Both the position numbers and the translations under genes were made by a program. From Cycloclasticus sp. (lineage in GTDB: Bacteria > Pseudomonadota > Gammaproteobacteria > Methylococcales > Cycloclasticaceae): a DNA stretch of 64,000 bases. This document shows positions 30,429 to 40,087 of this stretch, piece by piece (position 1 is the first letter of the stretch; every line of letters begins with the position of its first letter). The notes below the pieces were generated by a model, which searched no databases, had not been told where the DNA came from, and saw only the letters and a list, made by a program, of their open reading frames with translations. The DNA lies in contig NVUJ01000004.1 in NCBI GenBank assembly GCA_002733135.1, positions 53,766 to 117,765 on the forward strand, written 5' to 3'.

Positions 30429-32557
30429 AGAAAAGGACTTATCTAATTCCTGCTGTAGGCTTACTCAGCCTTCTCTTCAGTCTTTATTTGATGAGCCACG
30501 CGACACAATCATCGTCTGAATTCAATGAGTTGTTTTCCACGCTGATACTCATCAACATTGTCGGTACAGTCGTCTTATTTGGTCTACTACTTGCTAATAT
30601 TCGCTGGCTATGGCGGCAATTTAAAAAACAAGCTATTGGCTCGCGAATAACGGTTAGGATTGTTTTGTTATTCTTCGCTATTTCGGTGATCCCTACTGGT
30701 GTGGTTTTTTATTTTTCGAATCAACTGCTACATCAAAGTGTAGATAGTTGGTTTGACGCACAAATCGACGACGCCATGCAAGACTCTTTGCAGCTAAGTC
30801 GGCGCTCGCTGGATAATAGGACACGATCGTTAATGAAAGAGACTCGCCAACTCGCCAACCAACTTGAAGAGCGCACCGACATGTTTATCTCCCTTGCGCT
30901 GGTGTCACTTCGCGAACAAACGAATGCACGAGAATTAACGGCCTTCTCAAAACAAGGTCAAATCATCGCTACGACTAATATCGACCCAGGTGTACTCATA
31001 CCTAATACCCCAGACGCTGGAATGTTATTGTTGGTCAACCAAAATGGTGAGTTTATTGGGCTTGAACCCACTGCAAACTCTGGGCTTATCGCAAGAACAC
31101 TGGTCGAAATTAAACACTCAAACCCGAAGCGTTATTTACAAGCTATTTACTCCGTACCTGAAGATTTAAGTGCCTTAGCCAGCTCGGTTGAAAATGCTTA
31201 TACCGCGTATCAAGAATTTAATTACTTACGTGATGATTTGAAGTTCAGCTTTACATTGACACTCTCTTTGGTTCTAGTTTTTAGTGTATTAGCGGCCAGT
31301 TGGGCCGCGTTTGTTTTTGCACGAGAGTTGGTCGCGCCTATCCGCCAACTCGTCATAGGTACGCAAGCCGTAGCAAAAGGTGATTATGAGAAAAAACTTA
31401 AGGTTAGTCGTAAAGATGAACTGGGATTCTTAGTGACCTCGTTTAATGATATGACGTCGCGCATTTTTACTGCTCGACAACAGGCATCAGCCGCTCAACA
31501 AGATGCTGAGGACCAACACGCTTACCTAGAAACCGTATTGAGTCACTTATCAAATGGCGTTTTAAGCTTCGATATTTCCTTGCAACTCAAAACAAGCAAT
31601 CAAGGTGCCAATCAAATTCTCGAACATGACCTATCTTCATGCACCGGTATTTCTTTAAATGAAGTCGCAGCGAAATACCCAAAGCTTGATAACTTCACCC
31701 ACTTACTCATAGAAAATTTCTCTGCAACAACGAAAAAATGGCAACATGAGTTCGTATTCACCATTCACCATCAAAAGAAGACATTGCTCTTAAAAGGCAC
31801 CCCATTATATGCCGCCGATAAAGTATTATCAGGTTATGTGTTAATTTTTGATGATGTAACGCCCATCATTCAATCACAACGAAACGCTGCCTGGAGTGAA
31901 GTGGCTCAACGCCTAGCACATGAGATAAAAAACCCGCTTACACCCATACAACTATCTGCCGAACGATTACAAAGAAAGCTTCATAACCAAGTCGACGAAG
32001 AAGCCAATAATATCTTAAAAAAATCTACCGATACCATCGTGCAACAAGTTTCTGCGCTAAAAAGCATGGTAGATGATTTTTCTGACTATGCGCGTCCGCC
32101 ACAATCCAAACCTCATTCCTTGCCCATCAGCTCACTCATTGAAGATATTGCCAGCTTATATCAAGGTCAGATTAAACACCTTAATATTGAGCTTCAAGAT
32201 AACTTACCCCATGTTTTTGCAGACCCCGTTCGTTTGCGACAAGTTTTCATTAACCTAATTAAAAACGCCCAAGAGGCCACAGCAGATATTCAAGATGGCG
32301 TAATAAAGATTACCGCGACCTATCAACAAAAAGCACACGTGGTTGAAATTTGTATTGCCGATAATGGCCCTGGGGTAGATAATTCAGACATTGAACATAT
32401 TTTTGAACCCTATGTCACATCAAAGTCAAAAGGAACTGGGCTTGGCTTAGCCATCGTTAAAAAAATTATTGAAGAGCAGGGCGGCACGATTATGTTAAAA
32501 CCATCCGACAATCGAGGCGCTCATTTCATTATTCAACTGCCTGTCGAAACGGCATAA
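30410..32557 (+). CDS. ntrY: NtrY-like sensor histidine kinase
   Basis: A 715-residue membrane kinase. Hydrophobic helices lie near 11-30, 43-63, 82-102 and 280-303, framing a periplasmic region (about 104-279). A HAMP domain (about 305-357), a PAS domain (about 370-485) and the kinase core follow. The phosphoacceptor is H504 in QRLAHEIKNPLTPIQLS; the ATPase domain contains the NLIKNAQEA N-box and GTGLGLAIVKKI. NtrYX systems respond to nitrogen or redox conditions. ntrX follows 26 bases later. Confidence 0.93.
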   Translation: MATKPIKKRTYLIPAVGLLSLLFSLYLMSHATQSSSEFNELFSTLILINIVGTVVLFGLLLANIRWLWRQFKKQAIGSRITVRIVLLFFAISVIPTGVVFYFSNQLLHQSVDSWFDAQIDDAMQDSLQLSRRSLDNRTRSLMKETRQLANQLEERTDMFISLALVSLREQTNARELTAFSKQGQIIATTNIDPGVLIPNTPDAGMLLLVNQNGEFIGLEPTANSGLIARTLVEIKHSNPKRYLQAIYSVPEDLSALASSVENAYTAYQEFNYLRDDLKFSFTLTLSLVLVFSVLAASWAAFVFARELVAPIRQLVIGTQAVAKGDYEKKLKVSRKDELGFLVTSFNDMTSRIFTARQQASAAQQDAEDQHAYLETVLSHLSNGVLSFDISLQLKTSNQGANQILEHDLSSCTGISLNEVAAKYPKLDNFTHLLIENFSATTKKWQHEFVFTIHHQKKTLLLKGTPLYAADKVLSGYVLIFDDVTPIIQSQRNAAWSEVAQRLAHEIKNPLTPIQLSAERLQRKLHNQVDEEANNILKKSTDTIVQQVSALKSMVDDFSDYARPPQSKPHSLPISSLIEDIASLYQGQIKHLNIELQDNLPHVFADPVRLRQVFINLIKNAQEATADIQDGVIKITATYQQKAHVVEICIADNGPGVDNSDIEHIFEPYVTSKSKGTGLGLAIVKKIIEEQGGTIMLKPSDNRGAHFIIQLPVETA

Positions 32558-32583
32558 TACCCATCTATCTACGGACCTAACTT

Positions 32584-33951
32584 ATGAACAAACCTCATAT
32601 ACTTGTCGTTGACGACGAACCAGATATCCGCAACCTTGTTAGCGATATCCTCGAAGATGAGGACTATCAAGTATCGACAGCTGACTGTGCGGCCGCTGCG
32701 CAAAAAGCCCGTCATGAATCTCGGCATGATCTTATTTTACTTGATATATGGATGCCTGATATTGACGGTGTTGAACTACTGAAAGAATGGGCAAACACCG
32801 GTGATTTATCTTGTCCTGTTATTATGATGTCAGGGCATGGAACGGTTGAAACCGCCGTTGAAGCGACTCAGTTAGGCGCCTACGATTTCTTAGAAAAACC
32901 ACTCTCTATTGCAAAATTACTCTTGACCGTAGAACGCGCGCTTGAGGCAGAAAAACTAAAACAAGAAAACATCGACCTCAAGCAATTTTCAACCGCCATT
33001 GATGAACCACTCGGTAATAGCTCACTCATTCAGCAATTACTTGAGCAAGCACGTCGACTTAGCCAACACGATACGCGCGTTCTATTAACCGGCGAGCCTG
33101 GAAGTGGCAAAGAAACACTAGCTCGATATATTCACCAACACAGCCATAGAAAACAAGGCCCATTCATTGAACTTAATACGGGCGTTATTACTTCCCATAA
33201 TGCGTTAGAAGAATTTTTTGGCCGTGAAGAAGGCGATGCCATTCACTATGGCATATTAGAAAAAGCTAATCATGGCACCTTATTTATTGATGAAATAGGC
33301 GATATGGACAGTGAGGTGCAACACCGATTATTGAGTGCCTTAGAGTCGAAGTCATTCCGACGAATTGGTGGCGACGAAGATGTTAAAGCCGACGTTAGAA
33401 TCATCTCATCAACGAGACAAGACCTCGAAGAGTCCATACAGAGCGGTCAATTTAGACAAGACTTGTATTATTTATTGAATGTCGCAAACCTTCATTTACC
33501 TTGTCTGCGAGATAGAAAAGAAGACATTCCGTTATTACTAGACTTTTATTTACAACATTACATAAAACGAGAAAATCTCCCAAAACGTAATTTTACTGTT
33601 GCGGCGCAACAGTTTTTAAGCGATTATGCGTGGCTAGGGAATATACGCGAACTAAGGAATGTGGTTCAACGCTTACTAATACTAGGCATTGGCGACGAAA
33701 TCGGCCTCACCGAAGTAAAAACAACCCTCGGTGAAACGGCTAGATCCGTGATTCCTTCGACTGATTTACCTATTTTTTATGATTTACCACTTAAAGATGC
33801 TCGAGCTCAATTTGAAAAAGCCTACCTTGATTACCATCTTGATCAACACGATGGAAGCGTCACAAAACTCGCTCAAACAGCAGGTGTTGAAAGAACACAT
33901 TTATATCGCAAACTACACGCTTTGGGTGTTGAGTTTAGAGGCAAACGATAA
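32584..33951 (+). CDS. ntrX: NtrX-like response regulator lacking the GAFTGA loop
   Basis: A 455-residue NtrC-family regulator: receiver domain (about 5-120, phosphoacceptor D54, switch S83, K105), AAA+ domain (about 143-375) and a Fis-type helix-turn-helix (about 412-450, GSVTKLAQTAGVERTHLYRKL). Walker A is GEPGSGKE (170-177) and Walker B TLFIDEIGD (232-240), both intact. The sigma-54 contact loop GAFTGA is absent: after EEFFGREEG the sequence goes to DAIHYGILEKA with several residues missing. Family knowledge (Rhodobacter capsulatus NtrC) shows that such proteins can act without sigma-54. ATP binding may persist; sigma-54 activation is unlikely. Confidence 0.93.
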   Translation: MNKPHILVVDDEPDIRNLVSDILEDEDYQVSTADCAAAAQKARHESRHDLILLDIWMPDIDGVELLKEWANTGDLSCPVIMMSGHGTVETAVEATQLGAYDFLEKPLSIAKLLLTVERALEAEKLKQENIDLKQFSTAIDEPLGNSSLIQQLLEQARRLSQHDTRVLLTGEPGSGKETLARYIHQHSHRKQGPFIELNTGVITSHNALEEFFGREEGDAIHYGILEKANHGTLFIDEIGDMDSEVQHRLLSALESKSFRRIGGDEDVKADVRIISSTRQDLEESIQSGQFRQDLYYLLNVANLHLPCLRDRKEDIPLLLDFYLQHYIKRENLPKRNFTVAAQQFLSDYAWLGNIRELRNVVQRLLILGIGDEIGLTEVKTTLGETARSVIPSTDLPIFYDLPLKDARAQFEKAYLDYHLDQHDGSVTKLAQTAGVERTHLYRKLHALGVEFRGKR

Positions 33952-33972
33952 AGCAAAGCACCGCTGCATCCA

Positions 33973-35364
33973 ATGAAAATTATTATTTTAGGTGCAGGGA
34001 AAGTTGGCTTTACGGTTGCCAGCAATTTATCGAATGAACATATAGACATCACCCTAGTTGATAACGACCAATCTGTTATTGACGCGGCTTGTGAACGTCT
34101 CGATATCTCAGCAATATGTGGCAATGTTACCCATCCAGATGTATTAGAAAGTGCTGGAGTGAAAAACGCGGACATTATCATTGCCGTCACAGACAGCGAT
34201 GAAACCAACATGATGGCCTGTCAAATCGCTCATCACCTTTTCAATGTACCTCAAAAAATCGCCCGTGTTAGAGCACCTGCATTTCTAGACGTGCAACACA
34301 AACTCTTTAATGCGCAAGCCATCCCCATCGACACCATTATCAACCCCGAACAGGAAATCGTTAATTTTATTAAGAATTTGATTTTGCACCCGGGCGCTCA
34401 ACAAGTCTTATCTTTCAAGGACGGTTCTTTAAACTTAGTCGAAACAAAGTGTACGTCCAAAGACCAGATGGTCGGAAAATCATTAAAGGACCTTACTCTT
34501 TTATTAGGCGACTTATACGCACGAATCGCTAGTATTTATAGAGAAGGTAAGATCATCATCCCGACGCACCAAACTGTTATTCAATCTGGCGACCGGGTAT
34601 TCTTTATCGCACCTTCTGGTGACATACAAACAGTCTTAAATACGCTATTTAATCAAAGCAAACCCTACAAGCGGTTAATCATCGCTGGCGGTGGACGAAT
34701 CGGCTTAGGGTTAGCTAAAGAACTTGAAAACACGCTACAAGTTAAAATTATCACTAAAAGCCCCAAAAGGGCATACGAACTCTCCGATAAACTTGATAAC
34801 ACTATCGTGCTTTGTGGAGACCCAACGGACGAGACATTTTTACTGGAAGAAAACATTGATAGAACAGATGTCTTTTGCACCACCACCAGTGACGATGAAA
34901 CCAATATTCTATGTTCCATGCTGGCAAAAAGTTTAGGGGCCTCTGTGGTCATGAGTTTAGTCGATAGAAATGCCTATATGAGCATGATGGATAATGGATC
35001 TATCGATAATGCTATTTACCCTCAACACACCACTATTGGCAAAATTCTCTCTCAAGTTAGGCAAGGTGACATTTCTAACGTTCACTCCCTATTACGTGGC
35101 AAAGCGGAGGCATTTGAAGCAACGGTCCAGGATAATGGCACTAAATCGAGTATAACCGGCAAAATTGTTCGCGATATTAAACTCCCTGAAGGAACCGTTA
35201 TTATTGGTCTTGTCAGGGACAATCAATCTATCCCTGTAAAAAATGATTTACTTGTTCAAGGCGGCGATCACATCATCGTGTTTGTCTCTGACAAAACGCT
35301 CATTCACCAAGTTGAAGCGCTTTTCAAACCCGAGCAATCAATCCTTAGCAAACTCATAAATTAA
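33973..35364 (+). CDS. trkA: Trk potassium uptake regulator TrkA
   Basis: Cytosolic gating subunit of the Trk K+ system, binding NAD(H) and ATP. The 463 residues contain two tandem RCK units: the first Rossmann fold starts IIILGAGKVG (about 3-12) and the second IIAGGGRIG (about 235-243), each followed by a TrkA-C domain. trkH begins two bases after its stop. Confidence 0.96.
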   Translation: MKIIILGAGKVGFTVASNLSNEHIDITLVDNDQSVIDAACERLDISAICGNVTHPDVLESAGVKNADIIIAVTDSDETNMMACQIAHHLFNVPQKIARVRAPAFLDVQHKLFNAQAIPIDTIINPEQEIVNFIKNLILHPGAQQVLSFKDGSLNLVETKCTSKDQMVGKSLKDLTLLLGDLYARIASIYREGKIIIPTHQTVIQSGDRVFFIAPSGDIQTVLNTLFNQSKPYKRLIIAGGGRIGLGLAKELENTLQVKIITKSPKRAYELSDKLDNTIVLCGDPTDETFLLEENIDRTDVFCTTTSDDETNILCSMLAKSLGASVVMSLVDRNAYMSMMDNGSIDNAIYPQHTTIGKILSQVRQGDISNVHSLLRGKAEAFEATVQDNGTKSSITGKIVRDIKLPEGTVIIGLVRDNQSIPVKNDLLVQGGDHIIVFVSDKTLIHQVEALFKPEQSILSKLIN

Positions 35365-35366
35365 TT

Positions 35367-36818
35367 ATGCATTACGATGTGATTAGGCGTATTTCGGGTC
35401 TTTTGCTCGGCTTGTTTAGCATCACAATGCTACCGCCTATTATCGTATCTTTTATTTATGACGAGCAAAACCATCGGCCTTTCGTTATTGGTTTTTTTGT
35501 TATTTTTATTACTGGCCTACTGTTATGGTTAAGCGCCAAACGTGCAAAAGATGACTTACGAACGCGTGACGGTTTTCTAATCGCAACCATCTTTTGGGTG
35601 AGCCTCGGCCTATCTGGTGCCATCCCCTTTTACTTTTCATCGATGCCTGCGTTAACACTGACGGATGCGATTTTTGAATCAATATCTGGGCTAACAACCA
35701 CTGGCGCTACCGTCATAACAGGCTTAGACACGCTACCAAAATCCATACTTTTTTATCGCCAACAACTGCAATGGCTCGGAGGAATGGGTATTATCGTTCT
35801 GGCCGTTGCTATTTTGCCAATGCTAGGTATTGGCGGCATGCAGTTATACAAAACTGAAACGCCTGGCCCGGTTAAAGATACCAAATTAACGCCTCGAATC
35901 ACCGAAACTGCCAAAGCGCTATGGGAAATATATTTAGGGCTTACAGTTGCTTGTATACTTGCCTATTGGTTAGGGGGAATGAGTTTCTTCGATGCCATAA
36001 CGCATAGTTTTAGTACTGTGTCCATCGGCGGGTTTTCTACTCATGATGCGAGCTTTGCTTTTTTCGACAGCTCTGTCCTAAATTTAATATGCATCAGCTT
36101 TATGTTGATTGCCGGTATTAACTTTGCCGTTCATTTCAAAGCCGTTAGCTCATTAAATTTCAAACTGTACGCCCAAAACAGCGAACTAAAAGCGTATGCT
36201 TCAATTTTATTGATCCACTTTTTAATTATTTCCGTGGGTGTCATTGCCCTCAGCTCCAACAGTTTCTCTGCCGGCATGATAGAACAAACTTTATTCCAAG
36301 TTGTTGCCTTTGCAACCACCACTGGGTTTACGTCAACGGACCATGCTAGCTGGCCATCTTTTATACCCGTTCTCTTAATTTTTATGAGTTTCTATGGGGG
36401 CTGCGCAGGATCAACAGCGGGTGGCTTAAAGGTCGTTCGTGTACTTATTATGTTTAAACAATTGGGCAAAGAGATTATGCATTTAGTCCACCCGCATGCT
36501 GACATGCCCGTTAAATTAAACCATCATGTTGTTCCGCGTACTGTAGTCCATGCAGTGTGGGGGTTTTTCGCTGCTTACATTTTATCTTTCGGCATTCTCA
36601 TGATTCTAATGATGATTAGCGGACTCGATCAAGTCACTGCCTTTTCTGCCGTCGCAGCGACACTCAATAATTTAGGCCCGGGTTTAGGTGACATCAGCAG
36701 TAATTATGCAAGTTTGCCGGACGCTAGCAAATGGATTTCGTGTTTTGCAATGTTGCTCGGACGACTAGAAATTTTTACCCTTTTAGTCCTATTTACCCCT
36801 ATATTCTGGCGCGACTAA
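35367..36818 (+). CDS. trkH: Trk potassium transporter TrkH
   Basis: Ion-conducting membrane subunit of the Trk system. It is 483 residues with about ten to twelve hydrophobic helices. Selectivity-filter segments are visible as TTTGATVI (first repeat), FSTVSIGGFSTHD, ATTTGFTSTD and AATLNNLGPGLG, each with the key glycine. It is co-transcribed with trkA and abuts the methyltransferase gene downstream. Confidence 0.96.
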   Translation: MHYDVIRRISGLLLGLFSITMLPPIIVSFIYDEQNHRPFVIGFFVIFITGLLLWLSAKRAKDDLRTRDGFLIATIFWVSLGLSGAIPFYFSSMPALTLTDAIFESISGLTTTGATVITGLDTLPKSILFYRQQLQWLGGMGIIVLAVAILPMLGIGGMQLYKTETPGPVKDTKLTPRITETAKALWEIYLGLTVACILAYWLGGMSFFDAITHSFSTVSIGGFSTHDASFAFFDSSVLNLICISFMLIAGINFAVHFKAVSSLNFKLYAQNSELKAYASILLIHFLIISVGVIALSSNSFSAGMIEQTLFQVVAFATTTGFTSTDHASWPSFIPVLLIFMSFYGGCAGSTAGGLKVVRVLIMFKQLGKEIMHLVHPHADMPVKLNHHVVPRTVVHAVWGFFAAYILSFGILMILMMISGLDQVTAFSAVAATLNNLGPGLGDISSNYASLPDASKWISCFAMLLGRLEIFTLLVLFTPIFWRD

Positions 36819-37400
36819 ATGAAAAACCCAAGCCAGCAAAAATGGGATGCTATTTATCAACTCCGCGCCACTGAAGCACACTCACCAGCTCAAGTTTTAT
36901 CGGAACACACGTATTTACTACCCCGTAGTGGGCTTGCCTTAGACCTGGCTTGTGGACTTGGCGGAAACGCTTTTTTTCTAGCTGACAAAGGCCTAAAGGT
37001 AGACGCTTGGGATATCTCCCCCGTTGCAATCGATAAAATTAAACAACAGCTGCCTAACGACAACTCAATTAATGCAGTATCCCACGATATAACAAGAGTC
37101 CTCATACCCCCCAATTATTACGATGTTATTATCGTCTCGCGCTTTCTTGATAGGACTATCATCCCTAATATTATTGACGCATTAAAACCTCAAGGCCTGC
37201 TTTTTTACCAAACATTTATTCGCAATAAAACCAGTGCCGTCGGACCCACAAATCCAGAATTTTTACTTGCCAATAACGAATTGCTAAAACTCTGCGCCTC
37301 ATTATCCGTCGTTTTCTATCGAGAAGAAGGGCAAATTGGAGCAACTGAACAAGGCTTCAGAAATGAGGCTATGTACATAGGGCAAAAGCAGTCGCGTTGA
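36819..37400 (+). CDS. Class I SAM-dependent methyltransferase (TehB-like)
   Basis: A 193-residue methyltransferase. Motif I is LALDLACGLGGNAFFLA (about 43-59), followed by VDAWDISPVAIDKI as motif II. It resembles the tellurite/thiopurine methyltransferase-like group, but the substrate is unknown. The start codon follows the trkH stop directly (TAAATG), so it is part of the same operon. Confidence 0.82.
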   Translation: MKNPSQQKWDAIYQLRATEAHSPAQVLSEHTYLLPRSGLALDLACGLGGNAFFLADKGLKVDAWDISPVAIDKIKQQLPNDNSINAVSHDITRVLIPPNYYDVIIVSRFLDRTIIPNIIDALKPQGLLFYQTFIRNKTSAVGPTNPEFLLANNELLKLCASLSVVFYREEGQIGATEQGFRNEAMYIGQKQSR

Positions 37401-37461
37401 GTGTAACGTCACTTTAATATTCATTGTATAATATCCGGCTAATTATCCTTTAAGGCTCGCC

Positions 37462-37860
37462 ATGTCTAACATAACCAGTATTTCGCCTACGCAAGCATAC
37501 GAGATTCTCGACAATAATGCTCAAGCACTGTTAATAGACACACGGACCAGCATTGAGCATTCATTTCTTGGTCACCCTATTGGTTCGATTCTTATCACCA
37601 TTAAAGAACCTCCTACTTGGGAAATAATTCCTGGCTTTGTTGATAAGGTAAAAACAATCGCCCCATCAGCGTCAACACCACTCGTACTTATGTGCAGAAG
37701 TGGCGTCCGCTCAATGGCCGCTGCCAAGCGCCTTGAGCAAGCTGGATATACGGCTTTGTACAATATGGATGAAGGCTTCGAAGGTGATAAAGATGACGAC
37801 AACCACCGTGGCACGCTTGGTGGCTGGCGATTTCATAATTTACCATGGGAGCAAAGCTAA
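37462..37860 (+). CDS. Rhodanese-like sulfurtransferase
   Basis: A single-domain rhodanese of 132 residues. The active-site loop is CRSGVRS with C78 as the persulfide-carrying residue; the N-terminal LLIDTRTSIEHSFLGHP is the CH2A-like element. It probably transfers sulfur to a thiophilic acceptor; partners are unknown. No close operon: 61 bp from the methyltransferase gene and 59 bp before typA. Confidence 0.88.
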   Translation: MSNITSISPTQAYEILDNNAQALLIDTRTSIEHSFLGHPIGSILITIKEPPTWEIIPGFVDKVKTIAPSASTPLVLMCRSGVRSMAAAKRLEQAGYTALYNMDEGFEGDKDDDNHRGTLGGWRFHNLPWEQS

Positions 37861-37919
37861 ACTTGCTGCCCGCTTTAAACACTTCGGCTAACGCCTCTCA
37901 ATTATAGGAATTAATTTTC

Positions 37920-39740
37920 GTGAAACAGAACCTTCGTAATATCGCCATCATTGCCCACGTTGACCACGGCAAAACCACCCTCGTTGACAAACTGCTTGAG
38001 CAATCCGGCACGCTTGACCGTAAATCTCAGGGCGCCGAACGCGTCATGGATTCTAACGACCAAGAACGAGAACGCGGCATCACCATTCTTGCTAAAAACA
38101 CAGCAATTGAATGGGAAGGTATTCACATCAACATCGTAGACACACCGGGCCACGCTGATTTTGGCGGCGAGGTTGAACGCGTTTTATCCATGGTTGATTG
38201 TGTTTTATTGCTTGTTGATGCGGTTGATGGCCCGATGCCTCAAACCCGCTTTGTGACATCAAAAGCATTCGAGCAAGGCTTAAAGCCGATTGTTGTTATC
38301 AACAAGGTTGACCGTCCAGGCTCCCGCCCTGATTGGGTTATTGATCAAGTTTTTGATCTTTTTGACAAACTTGGCGCAACTGACGAACAATTAGATTTCC
38401 CTGTTATTTACGCCTCGGCCATTAACGGTGTTGCCGGCCCTGAAGCGGACGAATTAGCAGATGACATGACGCCGTTATTTGAAATCATCCGTGACTCCGT
38501 ACCCCAACCCGTGGTTGATGTTAAGGGCCCATTCCAAATGCAAATATCATCACTTGCTTACGACAGTTATGTCGGCGTTATTGGTGTTGGTCGCATTACC
38601 CGCGGTAGTTTAAAGCCCGGCCAAACAGTTACTGTTGTTGATAGCGAAAACAAACAACGTAAAGGCAAGGTATTGAATGTAAAAGGGCATTTAGGCTTAG
38701 AACGCATTGAAGTTGAAGAGGCATTTGCCGGCGATATCATTTGTATCAATGGTATTGATGGCTTGGGTATTTCAGATACCCTGTGCGACCCAGAACACAT
38801 TGATGCGATGCCTCCCTTGTCCGTTGACGAACCGACGGTTAGCATGACCTTCTCTGTTAACAATTCTCCGTTTGCCGGCCAAGACGGCAAATACATTACC
38901 TCACGAAATATTAAAGAACGTTTAGAACAAGAGCTGATTCATAACGTGGCTTTACGCGTAAAACAAGGCGCCACCCCAGACAAATTTATTGTCTCCGGCC
39001 GTGGCGAACTTCATCTATCTGTATTAATTGAAACCATGCGTCGCGAAGGCTACGAGATAGGCGTCGGTCGACCTGAAGTTATTCAAAAAGAAGTTGACGG
39101 CAAGCTACACGAACCGTTTGAGCAAGTGGTTATCGACATTGAAGAGCCGCACCAAGGCGCCATCATGGAAGAAATGGGCTTGCGTAAAGCCGAACTAACC
39201 AACATGGTACCCGACGGCAAAGGCCGTATCCGCCTTGAGTTTTTGAGCCCGTCTCGCGGACTGATTGGCTTCCGTGGACATTTCCTTACGCTGACATCTG
39301 GCTCAGGCATCATGACCAGCATTTTCGATCATTACGGCGAACTCAAATCTGGTGAAGTCACCTCTCGTCAAAATGGCGTGCTGGTTTCTATGGTAAAAGG
39401 TAAAACAGCGGCCTTTGGCTTATTTGGATTACAAGATCGCGGCAAACTTTTCTTAGGCCACGCCGAAGAAGTTTATGAAGGTCAAATTGTTGGTTTACAT
39501 TCCAGAAACAACGATTTATGCGTTAACCCAACAAAAGGCAAGCAGCTAACGAATGTTCGAGCGTCAGGTACTGACGAAGCGTTAACGCTTATTCCACCCG
39601 TCATAATGACATTAGAACAAGCGTTAGAGTTCATTGAAGACGATGAATTGGTTGAAGTAACTCCTAGTTATATTCGTTTAAGAAAAAAATTATTAACCGA
39701 AAACGAACGTAAGCGCGCCTCTAGAGCGCCTAAGTCTTAA
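37920..39740 (+). CDS. typA: Ribosome-associated GTPase BipA/TypA
   Basis: A translational GTPase needed for growth under stress and for 50S assembly at low temperature. It has 606 residues. G1 is [10 protein letters not shown]2 region ERERGITI, G3 DTPGHADFG and G4 NKVD. The C-terminal BipA-specific domain follows EF-G-like domains III and V. The start is GTG at 37920, with AGGA at about 37905. Downstream, on the opposite strand, the sRNA candidate terminates 19 bp after the typA stop. Confidence 0.97.
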   Translation: MKQNLRNIAIIAHVDHGKTTLVDKLLEQSGTLDRKSQGAERVMDSNDQERERGITILAKNTAIEWEGIHINIVDTPGHADFGGEVERVLSMVDCVLLLVDAVDGPMPQTRFVTSKAFEQGLKPIVVINKVDRPGSRPDWVIDQVFDLFDKLGATDEQLDFPVIYASAINGVAGPEADELADDMTPLFEIIRDSVPQPVVDVKGPFQMQISSLAYDSYVGVIGVGRITRGSLKPGQTVTVVDSENKQRKGKVLNVKGHLGLERIEVEEAFAGDIICINGIDGLGISDTLCDPEHIDAMPPLSVDEPTVSMTFSVNNSPFAGQDGKYITSRNIKERLEQELIHNVALRVKQGATPDKFIVSGRGELHLSVLIETMRREGYEIGVGRPEVIQKEVDGKLHEPFEQVVIDIEEPHQGAIMEEMGLRKAELTNMVPDGKGRIRLEFLSPSRGLIGFRGHFLTLTSGSGIMTSIFDHYGELKSGEVTSRQNGVLVSMVKGKTAAFGLFGLQDRGKLFLGHAEEVYEGQIVGLHSRNNDLCVNPTKGKQLTNVRASGTDEALTLIPPVIMTLEQALEFIEDDELVEVTPSYIRLRKKLLTENERKRASRAPKS

Positions 39741-39759
39741 AACATTTTTCCACAGACAT

Positions 39760-39789
39760 AAAAAAACCGACGGAGCATGCTCCGTCGGT
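39760..39789 (-). terminator. Intrinsic terminator of the sRNA candidate
   Basis: A perfect 24-bp palindrome (39766-39789; half-site ACCGACGGAGCA) is followed on the minus strand by seven T. On the plus strand no T-run follows, so it serves leftward transcription and not typA. Confidence 0.88.
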
Positions 39790-39920
39790 CAAAGTAGTCG
39801 CCTAGCTTGGTTGGCAAAAATCTGTCCTTTTCAACATCCTTGTTGATGATGCGGTCCATTGCATCTCCTTAACAAACAATCCTTGTTTGGCGAGGTCCTT
39901 CTCGCAGATTCTGTAGCGAC
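39760..39920 (-). ncRNA. Candidate CsrB/RsmZ-type sRNA that sequesters CsrA/RsmA
   Basis: On the minus strand this stretch of about 160 bases has seven GGA motifs, five of them AAGGA. Three are displayed in hairpin loops: GCGAG-AAGGAC-CTCGC (39905-39890), CAAACA-AGGAT-TGTTTG (39889-39873) and CAACA-AGGA-TGTTG (39845-39832). Unpaired copies lie at about 39870-39866, 39857 and 39827, and one in the terminator stem. The RNA ends in a strong intrinsic terminator. Upstream are a TATACT -10 box and a perfect TGTAAG-N6-CTTACA element, the GacA/UvrY upstream activating site of csrB/rsmXYZ genes. On the plus strand none of these features make sense, which fixes the direction. The start near 39920 is estimated from the -10 box. 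CsrA itself is not in this window. Confidence 0.82.
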
Positions 39921-39926
39921 GTAAGA

Positions 39927-39932
39927 AGTATA
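39927..39932 (-). promoter_or_regulatory. -10 box of the sRNA promoter
   Basis: TATACT on the minus strand, about seven bases before the estimated transcript start. The matching -35 position (TTTTTA, 17 bp upstream) is poor, as expected of an activator-dependent promoter. Confidence 0.55.
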
Positions 39933-39975
39933 ACTACCATCACACTGATTAAAAATCAGTGCCTACCTCATGTCT

Positions 39976-39993
39976 TGTAAGTATATGCTTACA
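39976..39993 (-). promoter_or_regulatory. GacA/UvrY upstream activating sequence
   Basis: The site reads TGTAAG-CATATA-CTTACA on the minus strand, identical to the consensus TGTAAG-N6-CTTACA found upstream of rsmX/Y/Z and csrB genes. Its centre is about 64 bases before the estimated sRNA start. A second dyad, ACTGATT-N3-AATCAGT (39944-39960), lies between it and the -10 box. Being palindromic, the site could also influence the divergent AOR gene, whose start is 94 bp away. Confidence 0.8.
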
Positions 39994-40087
39994 ATCATCA
40001 ACGCCTTCAATATTCTAATAATCACATTGTTATTAGCCAGTATCAATATTAAGATGTTAATCAAATTCTAATATTTGGAGTGGCAAT

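Noticed and set aside
39739..39859. A 40-codon minus-strand reading frame starting ATG at 39859 with AAGGAG just upstream
   Set aside because: The frame runs across the terminator palindrome and T-run, so the transcript would end before the stop. The AAGGAG is better explained as one of seven CsrA-type GGA motifs.
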